In this document: piece by piece, positions 55,342 through 63,800 of the stretch | Numbering within the stretch: position 1 is the first letter of the stretch | How the letters are laid out: each line of letters begins with the position of its first letter | Assembly: GCA_015493585.1 (NCBI GenBank) | Contig: WGCW01000044.1 | Coordinates: 1-64,000 of the forward strand | Direction of reading: 5' to 3' | From: Acidobacteriota bacterium | Lineage (GTDB): Bacteria > Acidobacteriota > Thermoanaerobaculia > Thermoanaerobaculales > Sulfomarinibacteraceae | DNA length: 64,000 nucleotides | Position numbers and translations under genes: made by a program | Notes under the pieces: generated by a model | What the model saw: the letters and a program-made list of their open reading frames with translations, nothing else | Databases searched by the model: none | Told to the model about the DNA's origin: nothing

Positions 55342-56211
55342 ATGCGTTCTCGATCTTCCATGATTTCACGCCGCCGTTTCTTGAGGCTTGGCTCGGCCGG
55401 GGCCGTGACGGTTCTTGGCCTAACCGGCAGTAGCTTTGCCGAGGTGCAGGGCCTCCCTGGGCTTCGCCGGATCACGCTGAAGCTGCCCGCGCTGCCCCCG
55501 GCCTGGGATGGGCTGCGGATCCTTCAGGTTTCCGACGTCCATGCTGGCCCGTACATGTCTGTGAAACGGATGCAGAGGATCCGAAAGCTGATCGAACGGA
55601 TCCCCGCCGATCTGATCGTTTTCACCGGCGACCAGATGGACCGCCGGCCTTCGGACGCCCCCGCCTTCGTCGAGGGATTTTCTGGGATCTCGGCCCCTCT
55701 TGGCGTCTACGGAATCCTCGGAAACCATGATCACTTCATCGATCCGGCACGTTCTGAGTGGGCCCTCCGGGCTGCCGGCATCCGGCCGCTCATCAACGAG
55801 ACCAGGGTGCTCAGACGTGCGGGTCAGGGGCTAGCCCTGATCGGCCTTGAAGATCTCAATGCGTCGGGGAGCCGCGCGCCTGATTTCTCACTCCTTGGCC
55901 GGTACGGATCGAGCTTCAGAATCTGTCTGATCCACCAGCCGCGGGCCTGGCACGAGGCGTTGAAAGCGGGCGCCCACCTGACTCTCTCAGGTCACACTCA
56001 CGGCGGCCAGATCGCCCTTCCGTCGCGTCACGTCAATATGGCGCGGTTGCAGACCCGGTACATCGCTGGACCCTACCGGCGCGATGATGCCTTCCTCTAC
56101 GTGTCGCGGGGGATCGGGGTTGGTGCGCTCCCAATCCGCGTCGGCGCTCCCCCGGAGATCGACCTCATCACGCTGCGAACCACCGCGATCTCTGTCCGCG
56201 CTGCGGCATAA
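55342..56211 (+). CDS. Tat-exported calcineurin-like metallophosphoesterase
   Basis: About 289 aa. The ATG at 55342 gives MRSRSSMISRRRFLRLGS; 55360 is an alternative. The twin-arginine signal (SRRRFLRLG) is followed by metallophosphoesterase motifs D-x-H (VSDVHAG), GDxxDR-like (FTGDQMDRR), GNHDH and GHTHGGQ, which bind two metals. It resembles YaeI/YpbG enzymes with roles in lipid or phosphoester hydrolysis. Substrate unknown. Confidence 0.9.
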   Translation: MRSRSSMISRRRFLRLGSAGAVTVLGLTGSSFAEVQGLPGLRRITLKLPALPPAWDGLRILQVSDVHAGPYMSVKRMQRIRKLIERIPADLIVFTGDQMDRRPSDAPAFVEGFSGISAPLGVYGILGNHDHFIDPARSEWALRAAGIRPLINETRVLRRAGQGLALIGLEDLNASGSRAPDFSLLGRYGSSFRICLIHQPRAWHEALKAGAHLTLSGHTHGGQIALPSRHVNMARLQTRYIAGPYRRDDAFLYVSRGIGVGALPIRVGAPPEIDLITLRTTAISVRAAA

Positions 56212-56269
56212 CACCAGACAAAACCGATCGGCTGAAAATGCGTCCCCGGCATCCCTCAGCCATCGAGGG

Positions 56270-56275
56270 TAGAAT
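56270..56275 (+). promoter_or_regulatory. -10 box of UbiA-family gene, leaderless spacing
   Basis: TAGAAT ends 6 nt before the ATG at 56282; no ribosome site between. Confidence 0.5.
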
Positions 56276-56281
56276 GGCTCC

Positions 56282-57172
56282 ATGCAGCAGCGATTGGCGG
56301 GTCTCGTCAGGAGCCTCCGTCCTCAGCAATGGGTGAAGAACGGGTTCGTGCTCGTACCGCTGGTCTTCTCCGACCATGCCGGGGATGTTCCGGCGATCGG
56401 GCGGGTCGTGCTCGCGGTTGCGGCATTTTGCGCCGCCTCGTCGGCGATGTACCTCGTCAACGACCTCCTCGATGCCCCTCGCGACCGGGTCCATCCCGTC
56501 AAGCGGCTGCGGCCGATCGCATCGGGACTGGTGCCCTTTTCATGGGCGCTCCTCTCAGCCGGCACACTGACCGGCATCGCCGTGGCGATCAGCTTCGCCG
56601 TTGGCCGCCCCTTCCTGCTCGTACTCGGCGCCTACGTCGTGCTGACCCTCCTGTACTCGGCGGGCCTCAAACGGGCCGTCTTCGTCGACGTGCTGGTGGT
56701 CGCGGCCGGGTTCGTCCTCCGGGTCGTCGGTGGTGCGGTGGTTATCCCGGTCCCTGTCTCGAGCTGGCTCCTGCTGTGCGCGTACCTGCTTGCCCTGTAT
56801 CTGGCGCTGGGAAAGCGGCGAGCCGAGCTGGTGCTCCTCGGTGAGGGCGCCGGCGATCACCGGGCCGTCCTCGGACACTACTCGTTGCCGCTGGTCGATC
56901 AATCGATCTCCGTCATCCTCGGCGCTACCGTCGTGGCCTACGCCGTCTACACCGTTGCGCCGGAAACGGTCGCCAAGGTTGGCTCGAGCGGCCTGATGAC
57001 GACGGTGCCGATCGTCATCTACGGCCTCTTCCGCTACCTGTACCTGCTGCACCGCCAGGACCTCGGCGGGAACCCTGCCAAGACGCTGCTGACAGATCTT
57101 CCTCTCGCGGCATGCGTGATCCTCTGGCTAGCCGTGGCTGCCGTGGTGATCTCGTTCGGTCCAATGAGATAG
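56282..57172 (+). CDS. UbiA-family prenyltransferase, DPPR-synthase-like
   Basis: 296 aa, eight or nine TM helices. RPQQWVKNGFVLVPLVFS near the start and NDLLDAPRDRVHPVKRLRPI (first Asp-rich motif) match decaprenyl-phosphate 5-phosphoribosyltransferase-like enzymes (UbiA superfamily), which make polyprenyl-phosphoryl-ribose for arabinose transfer. A second Asp motif occurs around FVDVLVVAAGF. The partner DprE genes are not in the window. Convergent with the protoporphyrinogen oxidase gene. Confidence 0.85.
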   Translation: MQQRLAGLVRSLRPQQWVKNGFVLVPLVFSDHAGDVPAIGRVVLAVAAFCAASSAMYLVNDLLDAPRDRVHPVKRLRPIASGLVPFSWALLSAGTLTGIAVAISFAVGRPFLLVLGAYVVLTLLYSAGLKRAVFVDVLVVAAGFVLRVVGGAVVIPVPVSSWLLLCAYLLALYLALGKRRAELVLLGEGAGDHRAVLGHYSLPLVDQSISVILGATVVAYAVYTVAPETVAKVGSSGLMTTVPIVIYGLFRYLYLLHRQDLGGNPAKTLLTDLPLAACVILWLAVAAVVISFGPMR

Positions 57173-57191
57173 CGTTGCCTGCGCGTTTCGT

Positions 57192-58568
57192 CTACGCGAA
57201 GGACGCTGCGACCTGGGCGGCGGTTTCTCTCGCCTGGCGGATGCAGTCGTTCGTGGAGACACCCCGGTAGAACGAGCCGGTCAGGAAGACCCCGGCGGCC
57301 CGCGCGGCGGCGGTTGCTGCCGAGACGCGCTCGAGATGACCGATCGTGTACTGGGCGATGCCGCGGGGATGGCGAACGATCCACGTCCGGGCGGGGGTGG
57401 CGGCCCTGCCGAAGAGCTGAGCGAGCACCGTGCCGGTTCTCGTACGGATGGCCTCGTCATCGAGATTGATGCTGCCTGGATCGCGGGCGCCGCCCAGCAT
57501 GGTTCGAAGGAGCAGATGATCCGGCGGCGCCTGCCCCGGGAAGATGTCGTGGCAGTAGAGACATCCCAGGATCCCGAGCGGCTCAGTCCCGGGCACGAGG
57601 AACCCGAAGCCGGAGACCGGCCGTCCAAACGCCATGATGCCCTCGTAGGAATCCATGACGACGGTGACCGGGGCAGTTGGGATGGCCCGGAGCGGCTCGA
57701 CGGCGGCCGGCGCAAGTTCCGCGAGGATGGCAGCCGCAGCGTAGGCGGGGGTGGCGACGATGACGGCATCTGCTGTGATCTTGGCGCCTTCTCCATGCAG
57801 GACAAACCCGTCATCCCGGCGGCTCATCGACCGGATTGGAGCTTTGAGGGCCAGCCGTTCGCCGAGATGAGCGGCAATTGCCTTGGGGAGCGCTCCCATG
57901 CCCTCACGAAACGTCGTCAGCGTCCCGCCGGGACCGCTCGGACCACCGGAGGAGGCACCCGTCCGGCGGGCGGCCCGGGCCTTCGCGATCATCGCCCGCG
58001 TCAGGGAGCCGTACTCAGCTTCCATCGCCGCCATCTTCGGAAAGGTCGCGGCGAGGGAAAGCTGCCTCGAATCACCGGCATACACCCCTGTCACCATGGC
58101 ATCGACGAGGATGCGCGCGGCCCCCTCCCCGATCCGCCTCCGCGCAAAGTCGAACACCGACTCGTCCCTGCCGGGATGCTTTCGCGCGAACGGCTCACCC
58201 AAGAGTCTGAGCCGGGCGCCCAACCCAAGGACGTTTGATGCCATGAACGCGAGCGGCGAGAGCGGAATCCGGCGCAGCCGGCCCTTGCGGACGATGAACC
58301 GGTCCGACGACGTGTCCGACGCCCGGATCAGATGAGCCCCGAGACCGGCGGCCTCCGCCAGCTCCAGCGTGTCCGGCGCATTGTCGAGGAAACCCTGCGG
58401 CCCCCACTCGAGGATGTGACCATCCGCGGAGACCGACCACATCTTTCCCCCCGGCCGGTCCGATGCCTCCAAGACGATGACATCGCTGATCCCGTGATCG
58501 TGCTCCAGCCAAAACGCAGCAGCCAGTCCTGCGATCCCTCCCCCGATGACGGCAACGCGGTGTTTCAC
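57192..58568 (-). CDS. hemY: Protoporphyrinogen oxidase (FAD-dependent)
   Basis: 458 aa. N-terminal dinucleotide-binding VAVIGGGIAGLAAAFWLE, and EWGPQGFLDN and GGKMWS typical of the HemY/HemG-type flavoprotein, which oxidises protoporphyrinogen (or coproporphyrinogen) in haem synthesis. C-terminal GVFLTGSFYRGVSTNDCI is the second FAD-contacting motif. GTG start. It ends the minus-strand block that starts with the NtrC gene, 28 nt after a permease gene; the functional link is unclear. Confidence 0.9.
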   Translation of the reverse strand: MKHRVAVIGGGIAGLAAAFWLEHDHGISDVIVLEASDRPGGKMWSVSADGHILEWGPQGFLDNAPDTLELAEAAGLGAHLIRASDTSSDRFIVRKGRLRRIPLSPLAFMASNVLGLGARLRLLGEPFARKHPGRDESVFDFARRRIGEGAARILVDAMVTGVYAGDSRQLSLAATFPKMAAMEAEYGSLTRAMIAKARAARRTGASSGGPSGPGGTLTTFREGMGALPKAIAAHLGERLALKAPIRSMSRRDDGFVLHGEGAKITADAVIVATPAYAAAAILAELAPAAVEPLRAIPTAPVTVVMDSYEGIMAFGRPVSGFGFLVPGTEPLGILGCLYCHDIFPGQAPPDHLLLRTMLGGARDPGSINLDDEAIRTRTGTVLAQLFGRAATPARTWIVRHPRGIAQYTIGHLERVSAATAAARAAGVFLTGSFYRGVSTNDCIRQARETAAQVAASFA

Positions 58569-58595
58569 GACGTCTCGACCCTCCAGCCATCAAGA

Positions 58596-59591
58596 TCATA
58601 CCGGTTCGGCGGGCACGGGTGCGGTTTCCCCTTCTCCGGAGGTATTGCGGGCGAGGTCCTGAAGCCCATCACCGATCAGCGCCAGGGCGATAACGAGGGA
58701 TGCGATGGCAAGCCCGGGGAACGTCGAGAGCCACCACCCCTGGAGCAGGACCTTGTGCCCCTCGGCAACCAGCGAGCCCCAGGTTGGTGTCGAGGGAGGG
58801 ATACCCAGGCCGAGGTAGGAGAGCGTCGCTTCAGCGAGCACGAGGTCGCCCAGGCGCAGGGCGGCATCCTGAGCGACCGGCCCAACGAGGTTCGGGGCGT
58901 AGTGCAGCTCCCAGATCCGCCACCACGGGCTCCCAGCCACCCGCGCCGCCTGGACGAACTCCCGCTGCCTGAGGGAGAGCACCTGCCCGCGGACCAGGCG
59001 CGCCAACCCCATCCAGGAGCTCAGCCCAAGGACAAGGATCAGCGCCGGCGGGCCCGGCCTGAAGAGCGCAACCGCCAAGATGAGCAGGAAAAGAATCGGG
59101 AAGGCGAGGAAGGCGTCGACCAGCCGCATCAGGAGTGAATCGGCCAGCGGGCCGAACGTCGCCGCGGCCAGTCCGATGCTTCCCCCCACGATCAGGGCAA
59201 TCAGCAGGGCGAGCGAGGCAACGGCCAGCGAGATCCGCCCGCCGGTCAACGATTCGCGCAACAGATCACGCCCGAACCGGTCACTGCCCAGCCAGTACCG
59301 GTGCGTCGCAAGCTTAGCGATCCGGCCGCGCGGAATGTCGATCCGGCGTTCGCCGGGGCCACGTACCACGATATGGCCGGCATCGCGCGCAACACGTGGC
59401 GAGATGTAGACGGCGCCATCGGTCAGGAGCACGACGGTCACCCGGCTTCCCGGGGGAAGCAGGGCGGCGCGGGCCGGATCCATGCCGGGGAGCGGGCGGA
59501 TCAGCCACGGCCCAGCGATGCACGCGATGATCATCAGGACGATCACAGCGGCCCCGGTCCTCAGCCGCGGTGGGGCGGTCCGCACGCTCAT
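58596..59591 (-). CDS. Oligopeptide-type ABC permease (DppC/OppC)
   Basis: 331 aa from the ATG at 59591 (overlaps the dppB-like stop, ATGA). An N-terminal TM helix, a periplasmic insertion (about 45-95) and the BPD_transp_1 domain: HYWLGSDRFGRDLLRE, and the EAA loop (REFVQAARVAGSPWWRIWELH). Pairs with the adjacent permease. Confidence 0.9.
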   Translation of the reverse strand: MSVRTAPPRLRTGAAVIVLMIIACIAGPWLIRPLPGMDPARAALLPPGSRVTVVLLTDGAVYISPRVARDAGHIVVRGPGERRIDIPRGRIAKLATHRYWLGSDRFGRDLLRESLTGGRISLAVASLALLIALIVGGSIGLAAATFGPLADSLLMRLVDAFLAFPILFLLILAVALFRPGPPALILVLGLSSWMGLARLVRGQVLSLRQREFVQAARVAGSPWWRIWELHYAPNLVGPVAQDAALRLGDLVLAEATLSYLGLGIPPSTPTWGSLVAEGHKVLLQGWWLSTFPGLAIASLVIALALIGDGLQDLARNTSGEGETAPVPAEPV

Positions 59592-60556
59592 CGCGGGCTC
59601 CGGGCCCGGGGATCGACGATCAGGTAGAGCACGTCCGACACGAGGTTGCCGAGGATCACCGCGCCCGCTCCCAGCAGCGTCACTGCAAGAATGAGCGGAA
59701 CATCCCGGGCCCACGCGGCGGTCCACAGAACGCGGCCGATTCCGGGCCACGCGAAGATGACTTCAATGACCAGTGAACCGGATACGAGGAAGGGGATCGC
59801 CAGACCAAGGAGCGTCACGAGCGGCAGGAGTGCGGGCCGCAGGGCGTGAACGAGCAGCACCCTGCGCCGGGAAAGACCCCTCGCTCGAGCGGCGAGAAGG
59901 TAGGGCGCCTCGTGCAGGTCGAGCAGCGCCGCCCGGAGGTAGCGGGCAGTCCCAGCGGCTCCAACAACTCCCAGAACACCGGCTGGCAGGATGAGGTGCC
60001 TGATGAGATCGGCGAAGCGGACACTGGAGCTCGCGCCGATGGCACCGACGGAATGCATGTGTGAGGCCGGGAGCCATCCGAGGATGACGGAGAAGAACAG
60101 GATGGCCAGCCCCGCCAGCCAGAACGATGGCATGCCGTACAGCCCAAGGCTGAAAACCGTGCAGATCCGGTCGAACCAGCTCCGTGGGCGGGCAACGGCG
60201 ATCAACGCCAGGAGGATTCCGAGGGCGAAATCGAGCGTCAGTGCCGTTCCAGCGAGCAGCAGCGTCGGTGGCAGGGCCCTCGCAACCACGCGGCTAACCG
60301 GCTGGCGGTAGAGGAACGATACGCCGAGATCGCCGCGGGCCAGCGCGGCCAGCCAGCGGACGTACTGTTCGCCCAGGGGCCGGTCGAGGCCAAACTGCTC
60401 CTCGATATGCGCCCGCGCCTGTGGTCCAAGCTGCGGATTGTCGATCAGGTCGGCGACCGTGCCGGGAACGGCGTGGACCGCGAGGAAGGTCAGGGTCACG
60501 ACCAGCCAGAGCAGGGGAACCGCAATCGCCAGGCGCCGGAGGATCAAACGTGCCAT
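59588..60556 (-). CDS. Oligopeptide-type ABC permease (DppB/OppB)
   Basis: 322 aa, six TM helices. N-terminal LRRLAIAVPLLWLVVTLTF and the EAA loop (LHEAPYLLAARARGLSRRR) are typical of DppB. It begins 64 nt after the binding-protein stop. Confidence 0.91.
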   Translation of the reverse strand: MARLILRRLAIAVPLLWLVVTLTFLAVHAVPGTVADLIDNPQLGPQARAHIEEQFGLDRPLGEQYVRWLAALARGDLGVSFLYRQPVSRVVARALPPTLLLAGTALTLDFALGILLALIAVARPRSWFDRICTVFSLGLYGMPSFWLAGLAILFFSVILGWLPASHMHSVGAIGASSSVRFADLIRHLILPAGVLGVVGAAGTARYLRAALLDLHEAPYLLAARARGLSRRRVLLVHALRPALLPLVTLLGLAIPFLVSGSLVIEVIFAWPGIGRVLWTAAWARDVPLILAVTLLGAGAVILGNLVSDVLYLIVDPRARSPR

Positions 60557-60619
60557 CGGACTATCTGCTCCTGCAAGCGCCGGACTGGATGGGCGCTCCG
60601 AACGGCCGGATTGGCCCGG

Positions 60620-62245
60620 TCACCGGCGGGGGCTCGAGACGGTCCACTCATCGACGTTGAAGTACGCGGTGGCATCGTTGATGATGGCGTGCTGAATCCT
60701 CCGGTTGATCCCGTCGAGCCGCTCCCCCTCGTAGAGGAACGTATACGGCTGGTCGCGATGAACTAGCTCCTGGAAACGATCGAGCAGCGGCTTTTGGGCC
60801 GCCGCGGTCTCCAGAGCCGGAAGCCGGTCGATCAACCGGTCGACTTCGGGATTGGCATAGCCAACGTAGTTGTAGGTCGGCGCTCCCGGCGGCGCCGAAT
60901 GCCAGAGCGGCGCCGGGTCAACCTGCGTCCCCTCGCGCCAGGCACTGACGTACGCGTCGAAGGTGCCGTGCTCGAGGCGGGAGAGCATCGTGCCCCACTC
61001 AATGAAGCGGATGTCGACCTTGATCCCGACCCTCCTGAGCTGACCCGCAACCATCTGGCAGATGTCTTCACGCATCTCGTTACCGGCGTTCGTCATCAGC
61101 TCGAAGGCGAACGGTTTCCCATCACGATCGAGGATGCCGTCGCCGTTCGTGTCCGTCCATCCGGCCGAGGTCAGCAACGTGCGCGCCCGCGCCGGATCGT
61201 AGGGGTACGGAACGAGGGCATGGTCGTACGCCCACATCGTCGAGAGCACCGGGCCGGTGGCCAGGCGGCCGTACCCGCGCACCACTGTGTCGAGGATCGT
61301 TTGCCGGTCCAAAGCGAGCGTCAGGGCTCGCCGGACGCGCGCATCGTCAAAGGGTGCCTTCCTGCAGTTCCACCCGATATATCCGTAGCTGCGGTCGGGA
61401 AAGTGGATCAGCCTGACACGCGGATCATTCCGGAGCTGTCCAGCCTGCCGGGGAGGAATGCCCTGCATGAAATCGATCTCTCCCGTACGAAGCTGGGTCA
61501 GCAGATTCCCTTGATCGGGAACGATGCGCCAGATCAACCGGTCGAGAAACGGCCGTCCCTTCTTCCAGTACAGCGGGTTGCGTTTGAGCACGAACTGCTG
61601 TTGCGGCGTTGCCGAGTCCAGCATGAACGGGCCGGCTGAGAGTGCGAGCTTCCGCCAGTCCTGCCGGTCCCACGTCCCATAGGGAATCGAGCTCCACGCA
61701 TGGGCGGGAATGATCGGACCATCGTTGGCATCCATGAGCTCATACGGGTAGCGGTGCGTGAAATGAAAGCGGACCGTGTGAGCATCGGGAGCATCGACCG
61801 AGCGGATCTTCCGCTTCAGGTTCTCGATCTCCCATCCGATCTCTGGATTGGTCCTCGTCCGGTAGCTGAAGAGCACATCGGCAGACGTGACGGGGACACC
61901 ATCGCTCCAATGCGCGCCAGACCTCAGATGAAACGTCAACGTCAGGTGGTCGGGCGAGAACTTCCACGAGCTCGCCAGATTGGGCGTGAAGGATGGTGGA
62001 TGGGTACGGTAGTCGACCTGTTCGATCGCCAGCGTCGGGTAGAGCAAGCTCAAGACGTCGTCACCAAGGGCAGTCTCGTTGAGATACGGGTTCCAGTTGT
62101 GGATGCCGGAAAGCGTGCCAATAACAACGGTACCGCCATGCGCCGGAGCCGTGACCTGGCCCGGCTTCGTTGTGGGAGCAGAGGGGCCACACGCGGCGGC
62201 AAAGGCGATGACTGCTCCTAAAATGGCGAACGGCGCACGTTTCAT
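60620..62245 (-). CDS. Oligopeptide/nickel-type ABC substrate-binding lipoprotein
   Basis: About 541 aa from the ATG at 62245; the ATG at 62254 is an alternative. A lipoprotein signal ends AFAAACG. The SBP family 5 fold has WNPYLNETALGDDVLSLLY and LTFHLRSGAHWSDGVPVTSADV. It delivers peptides or other solutes to the two permeases. A TAAAAT box overlapping the upstream stop ends 7 nt before 62245, so it may also have its own promoter. No ATPase genes lie in the operon. Confidence 0.9.
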   Translation of the reverse strand: MKRAPFAILGAVIAFAAACGPSAPTTKPGQVTAPAHGGTVVIGTLSGIHNWNPYLNETALGDDVLSLLYPTLAIEQVDYRTHPPSFTPNLASSWKFSPDHLTLTFHLRSGAHWSDGVPVTSADVLFSYRTRTNPEIGWEIENLKRKIRSVDAPDAHTVRFHFTHRYPYELMDANDGPIIPAHAWSSIPYGTWDRQDWRKLALSAGPFMLDSATPQQQFVLKRNPLYWKKGRPFLDRLIWRIVPDQGNLLTQLRTGEIDFMQGIPPRQAGQLRNDPRVRLIHFPDRSYGYIGWNCRKAPFDDARVRRALTLALDRQTILDTVVRGYGRLATGPVLSTMWAYDHALVPYPYDPARARTLLTSAGWTDTNGDGILDRDGKPFAFELMTNAGNEMREDICQMVAGQLRRVGIKVDIRFIEWGTMLSRLEHGTFDAYVSAWREGTQVDPAPLWHSAPPGAPTYNYVGYANPEVDRLIDRLPALETAAAQKPLLDRFQELVHRDQPYTFLYEGERLDGINRRIQHAIINDATAYFNVDEWTVSSPRR

Positions 62246-62255
62246 TCGGCCCATT

Positions 62256-63647
62256 TTATCCAGAGCCCCCACGGGTTACGGGAATGGCGTAGCGCTTGAG
62301 CTTCTCGTACAGGGTCGACCGGGAGATACCCAGGACCGTTGCGGTGCGTTTGATGTTCCCGCCGGTCGCGTGGAGCACGCGAGCGATGTGCTCCCGCTCG
62401 ACATCTGCGAGCGGACGCAGGACGGTTTCGTTCCCGCCCGCGAGATTCTTCGGAAGGTGCCGGACCGTGATCTGGCCGCGTCCCGCGAGAATGATCGCCC
62501 GCTCCAGGACATTTCTCAGCTCACGGACGTTCCCCGGCCAGGAGTAGCGGCGCAACAGATCCCGGGCGCGGGCGCTGATGCCGGTGACGGCACATCCGGT
62601 CAACGGGTTCAAAGTGGCGATGAAGTAGGCGGTCAGATCGTCCAGATCCTCCACGCGTTCGCGGAGAGGTGGGATGACGACCGGAAACACATTGAGACGG
62701 TAGAACAGATCCCTCCGGAACGTCCCATGCCCGGTCATCTCCTCCAGATCGCGGTGGGTCGCAGCGATGATCCGGACATCAACCGGAAGCTGGCGCACCC
62801 CGCCCACTCTCCGGAACGTCCGGTCCTCCAGCGCCTTGAGGACCTTGGCCTGGGTCTGGAGGTCGAGGTCTGCGACTTCATCGAGGAAGAGTGTGCCCCC
62901 GTTGGCCACCTCCATCAGTCCGGGCTTACGGGCGTGGGCGCCCGTGAACGCGCCGCGTTCGTGCCCAAAGATTTCGGATTCGGCGAGCTGAGGCTGAATG
63001 CTCGCGCAGTTGACATCGACAAACGGTCCGGCCGCGCGTTTCGAGAGCCGGTGGATCTCACGCGCCAGCATCCCCTTCCCCGTGCCGGACTCGCCGCGCA
63101 GCAGGACGGAGGCTCCCGTGGGAGCGACCCGAACGACCTGATCACGAACTTCGGCCATGGCGTGGCTGGAGCCGACAATATGGGGCATGCCGCCGGAGTC
63201 CGACGCGCGTTTGTTGGCGATGGCATTTTTGTACGTCTCGACGTGCTGGCGGTTTCGATGCTCCTGGAGCTCACGCTTGATGATGTTGAGGAACAGTGCG
63301 GGTTCGACTGGCTTGGGAACGAAGTTGTCAGCCCCCCGCCTCATGCTCTCAACGACGGTCTCGACGTCGGACAGGCCCGTCATGACGATGACCGAAATAA
63401 TCTCGCCCATCTCCCGGATTTCATCCAAAAGCTCGAAGCCGCTGCCGTCGGGCAGCGTCAGGTCCAGGAGCACAAGATCCGGGACCCGCTGCGCCAGGAC
63501 GGCACGGGCCTCGGCCAAAGAATGCGCCGTTGCCACCGTGGCGGCGCGGCTCGCAAGAATCTCCTCGATCACCGAGCACAGATCGGGATCGTCATCGACG
63601 ATGAGGATGTCGCCCTGCCGTTCAGCGGTTGCCCCAGCTGCGGTCAT
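62256..63647 (-). CDS. NtrC-family sigma54-dependent response regulator
   Basis: 463 aa from the ATG at 63647; the longer frame runs through the promoter region. It has a receiver domain (phospho-acceptor Asp in LVLLDLTLPDGSG, Lys in PKPVEP). The AAA+ domain has Walker A GESGTGKG, the sigma54-contacting GAFTGA loop and a GGTLFLDEVADL Walker B. The C-terminal Fis-type HTH reads IKRTATVLGISRSTLYEKL. It activates sigma54 promoters. No sensor kinase gene is adjacent. It heads the ABC-transporter block. Confidence 0.94.
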   Translation of the reverse strand: MTAAGATAERQGDILIVDDDPDLCSVIEEILASRAATVATAHSLAEARAVLAQRVPDLVLLDLTLPDGSGFELLDEIREMGEIISVIVMTGLSDVETVVESMRRGADNFVPKPVEPALFLNIIKRELQEHRNRQHVETYKNAIANKRASDSGGMPHIVGSSHAMAEVRDQVVRVAPTGASVLLRGESGTGKGMLAREIHRLSKRAAGPFVDVNCASIQPQLAESEIFGHERGAFTGAHARKPGLMEVANGGTLFLDEVADLDLQTQAKVLKALEDRTFRRVGGVRQLPVDVRIIAATHRDLEEMTGHGTFRRDLFYRLNVFPVVIPPLRERVEDLDDLTAYFIATLNPLTGCAVTGISARARDLLRRYSWPGNVRELRNVLERAIILAGRGQITVRHLPKNLAGGNETVLRPLADVEREHIARVLHATGGNIKRTATVLGISRSTLYEKLKRYAIPVTRGGSG

Positions 63648-63655
63648 ACCGTTTG

Positions 63656-63661
63656 AGTATA
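63656..63661 (-). promoter_or_regulatory. -10 box of the NtrC-type gene
   Basis: Minus-strand TATACT (63661-63656) ends 8 nt before the ATG at 63647; no clear -35 or ribosome site, so another candidate leaderless start. Confidence 0.4.
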
Positions 63662-63745
63662 CCGCGTGTGGAGCAGCCCAGCCGGGTGCACCCGCGTTCT
63701 CCCAACGCACATCGTGGGATTCCCCCGACCCCGTTGCGGGGACAC

Positions 63746-63780
63746 AAAAGAGCCGCTTCCGGGGGATGGGGAAGCGGCTC
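63746..63780 (-). terminator. Intrinsic terminator of the PKD-domain gene
   Basis: Minus-strand GAGCCGCTTCC / GGAAGCGGCTC perfect 11-bp stem with a 9-nt loop, followed by TTTTGTG; about 20 nt after the stop at 63801. Confidence 0.88.
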
Positions 63781-63800
63781 ACCGGGAGGGAAAACTCAGC

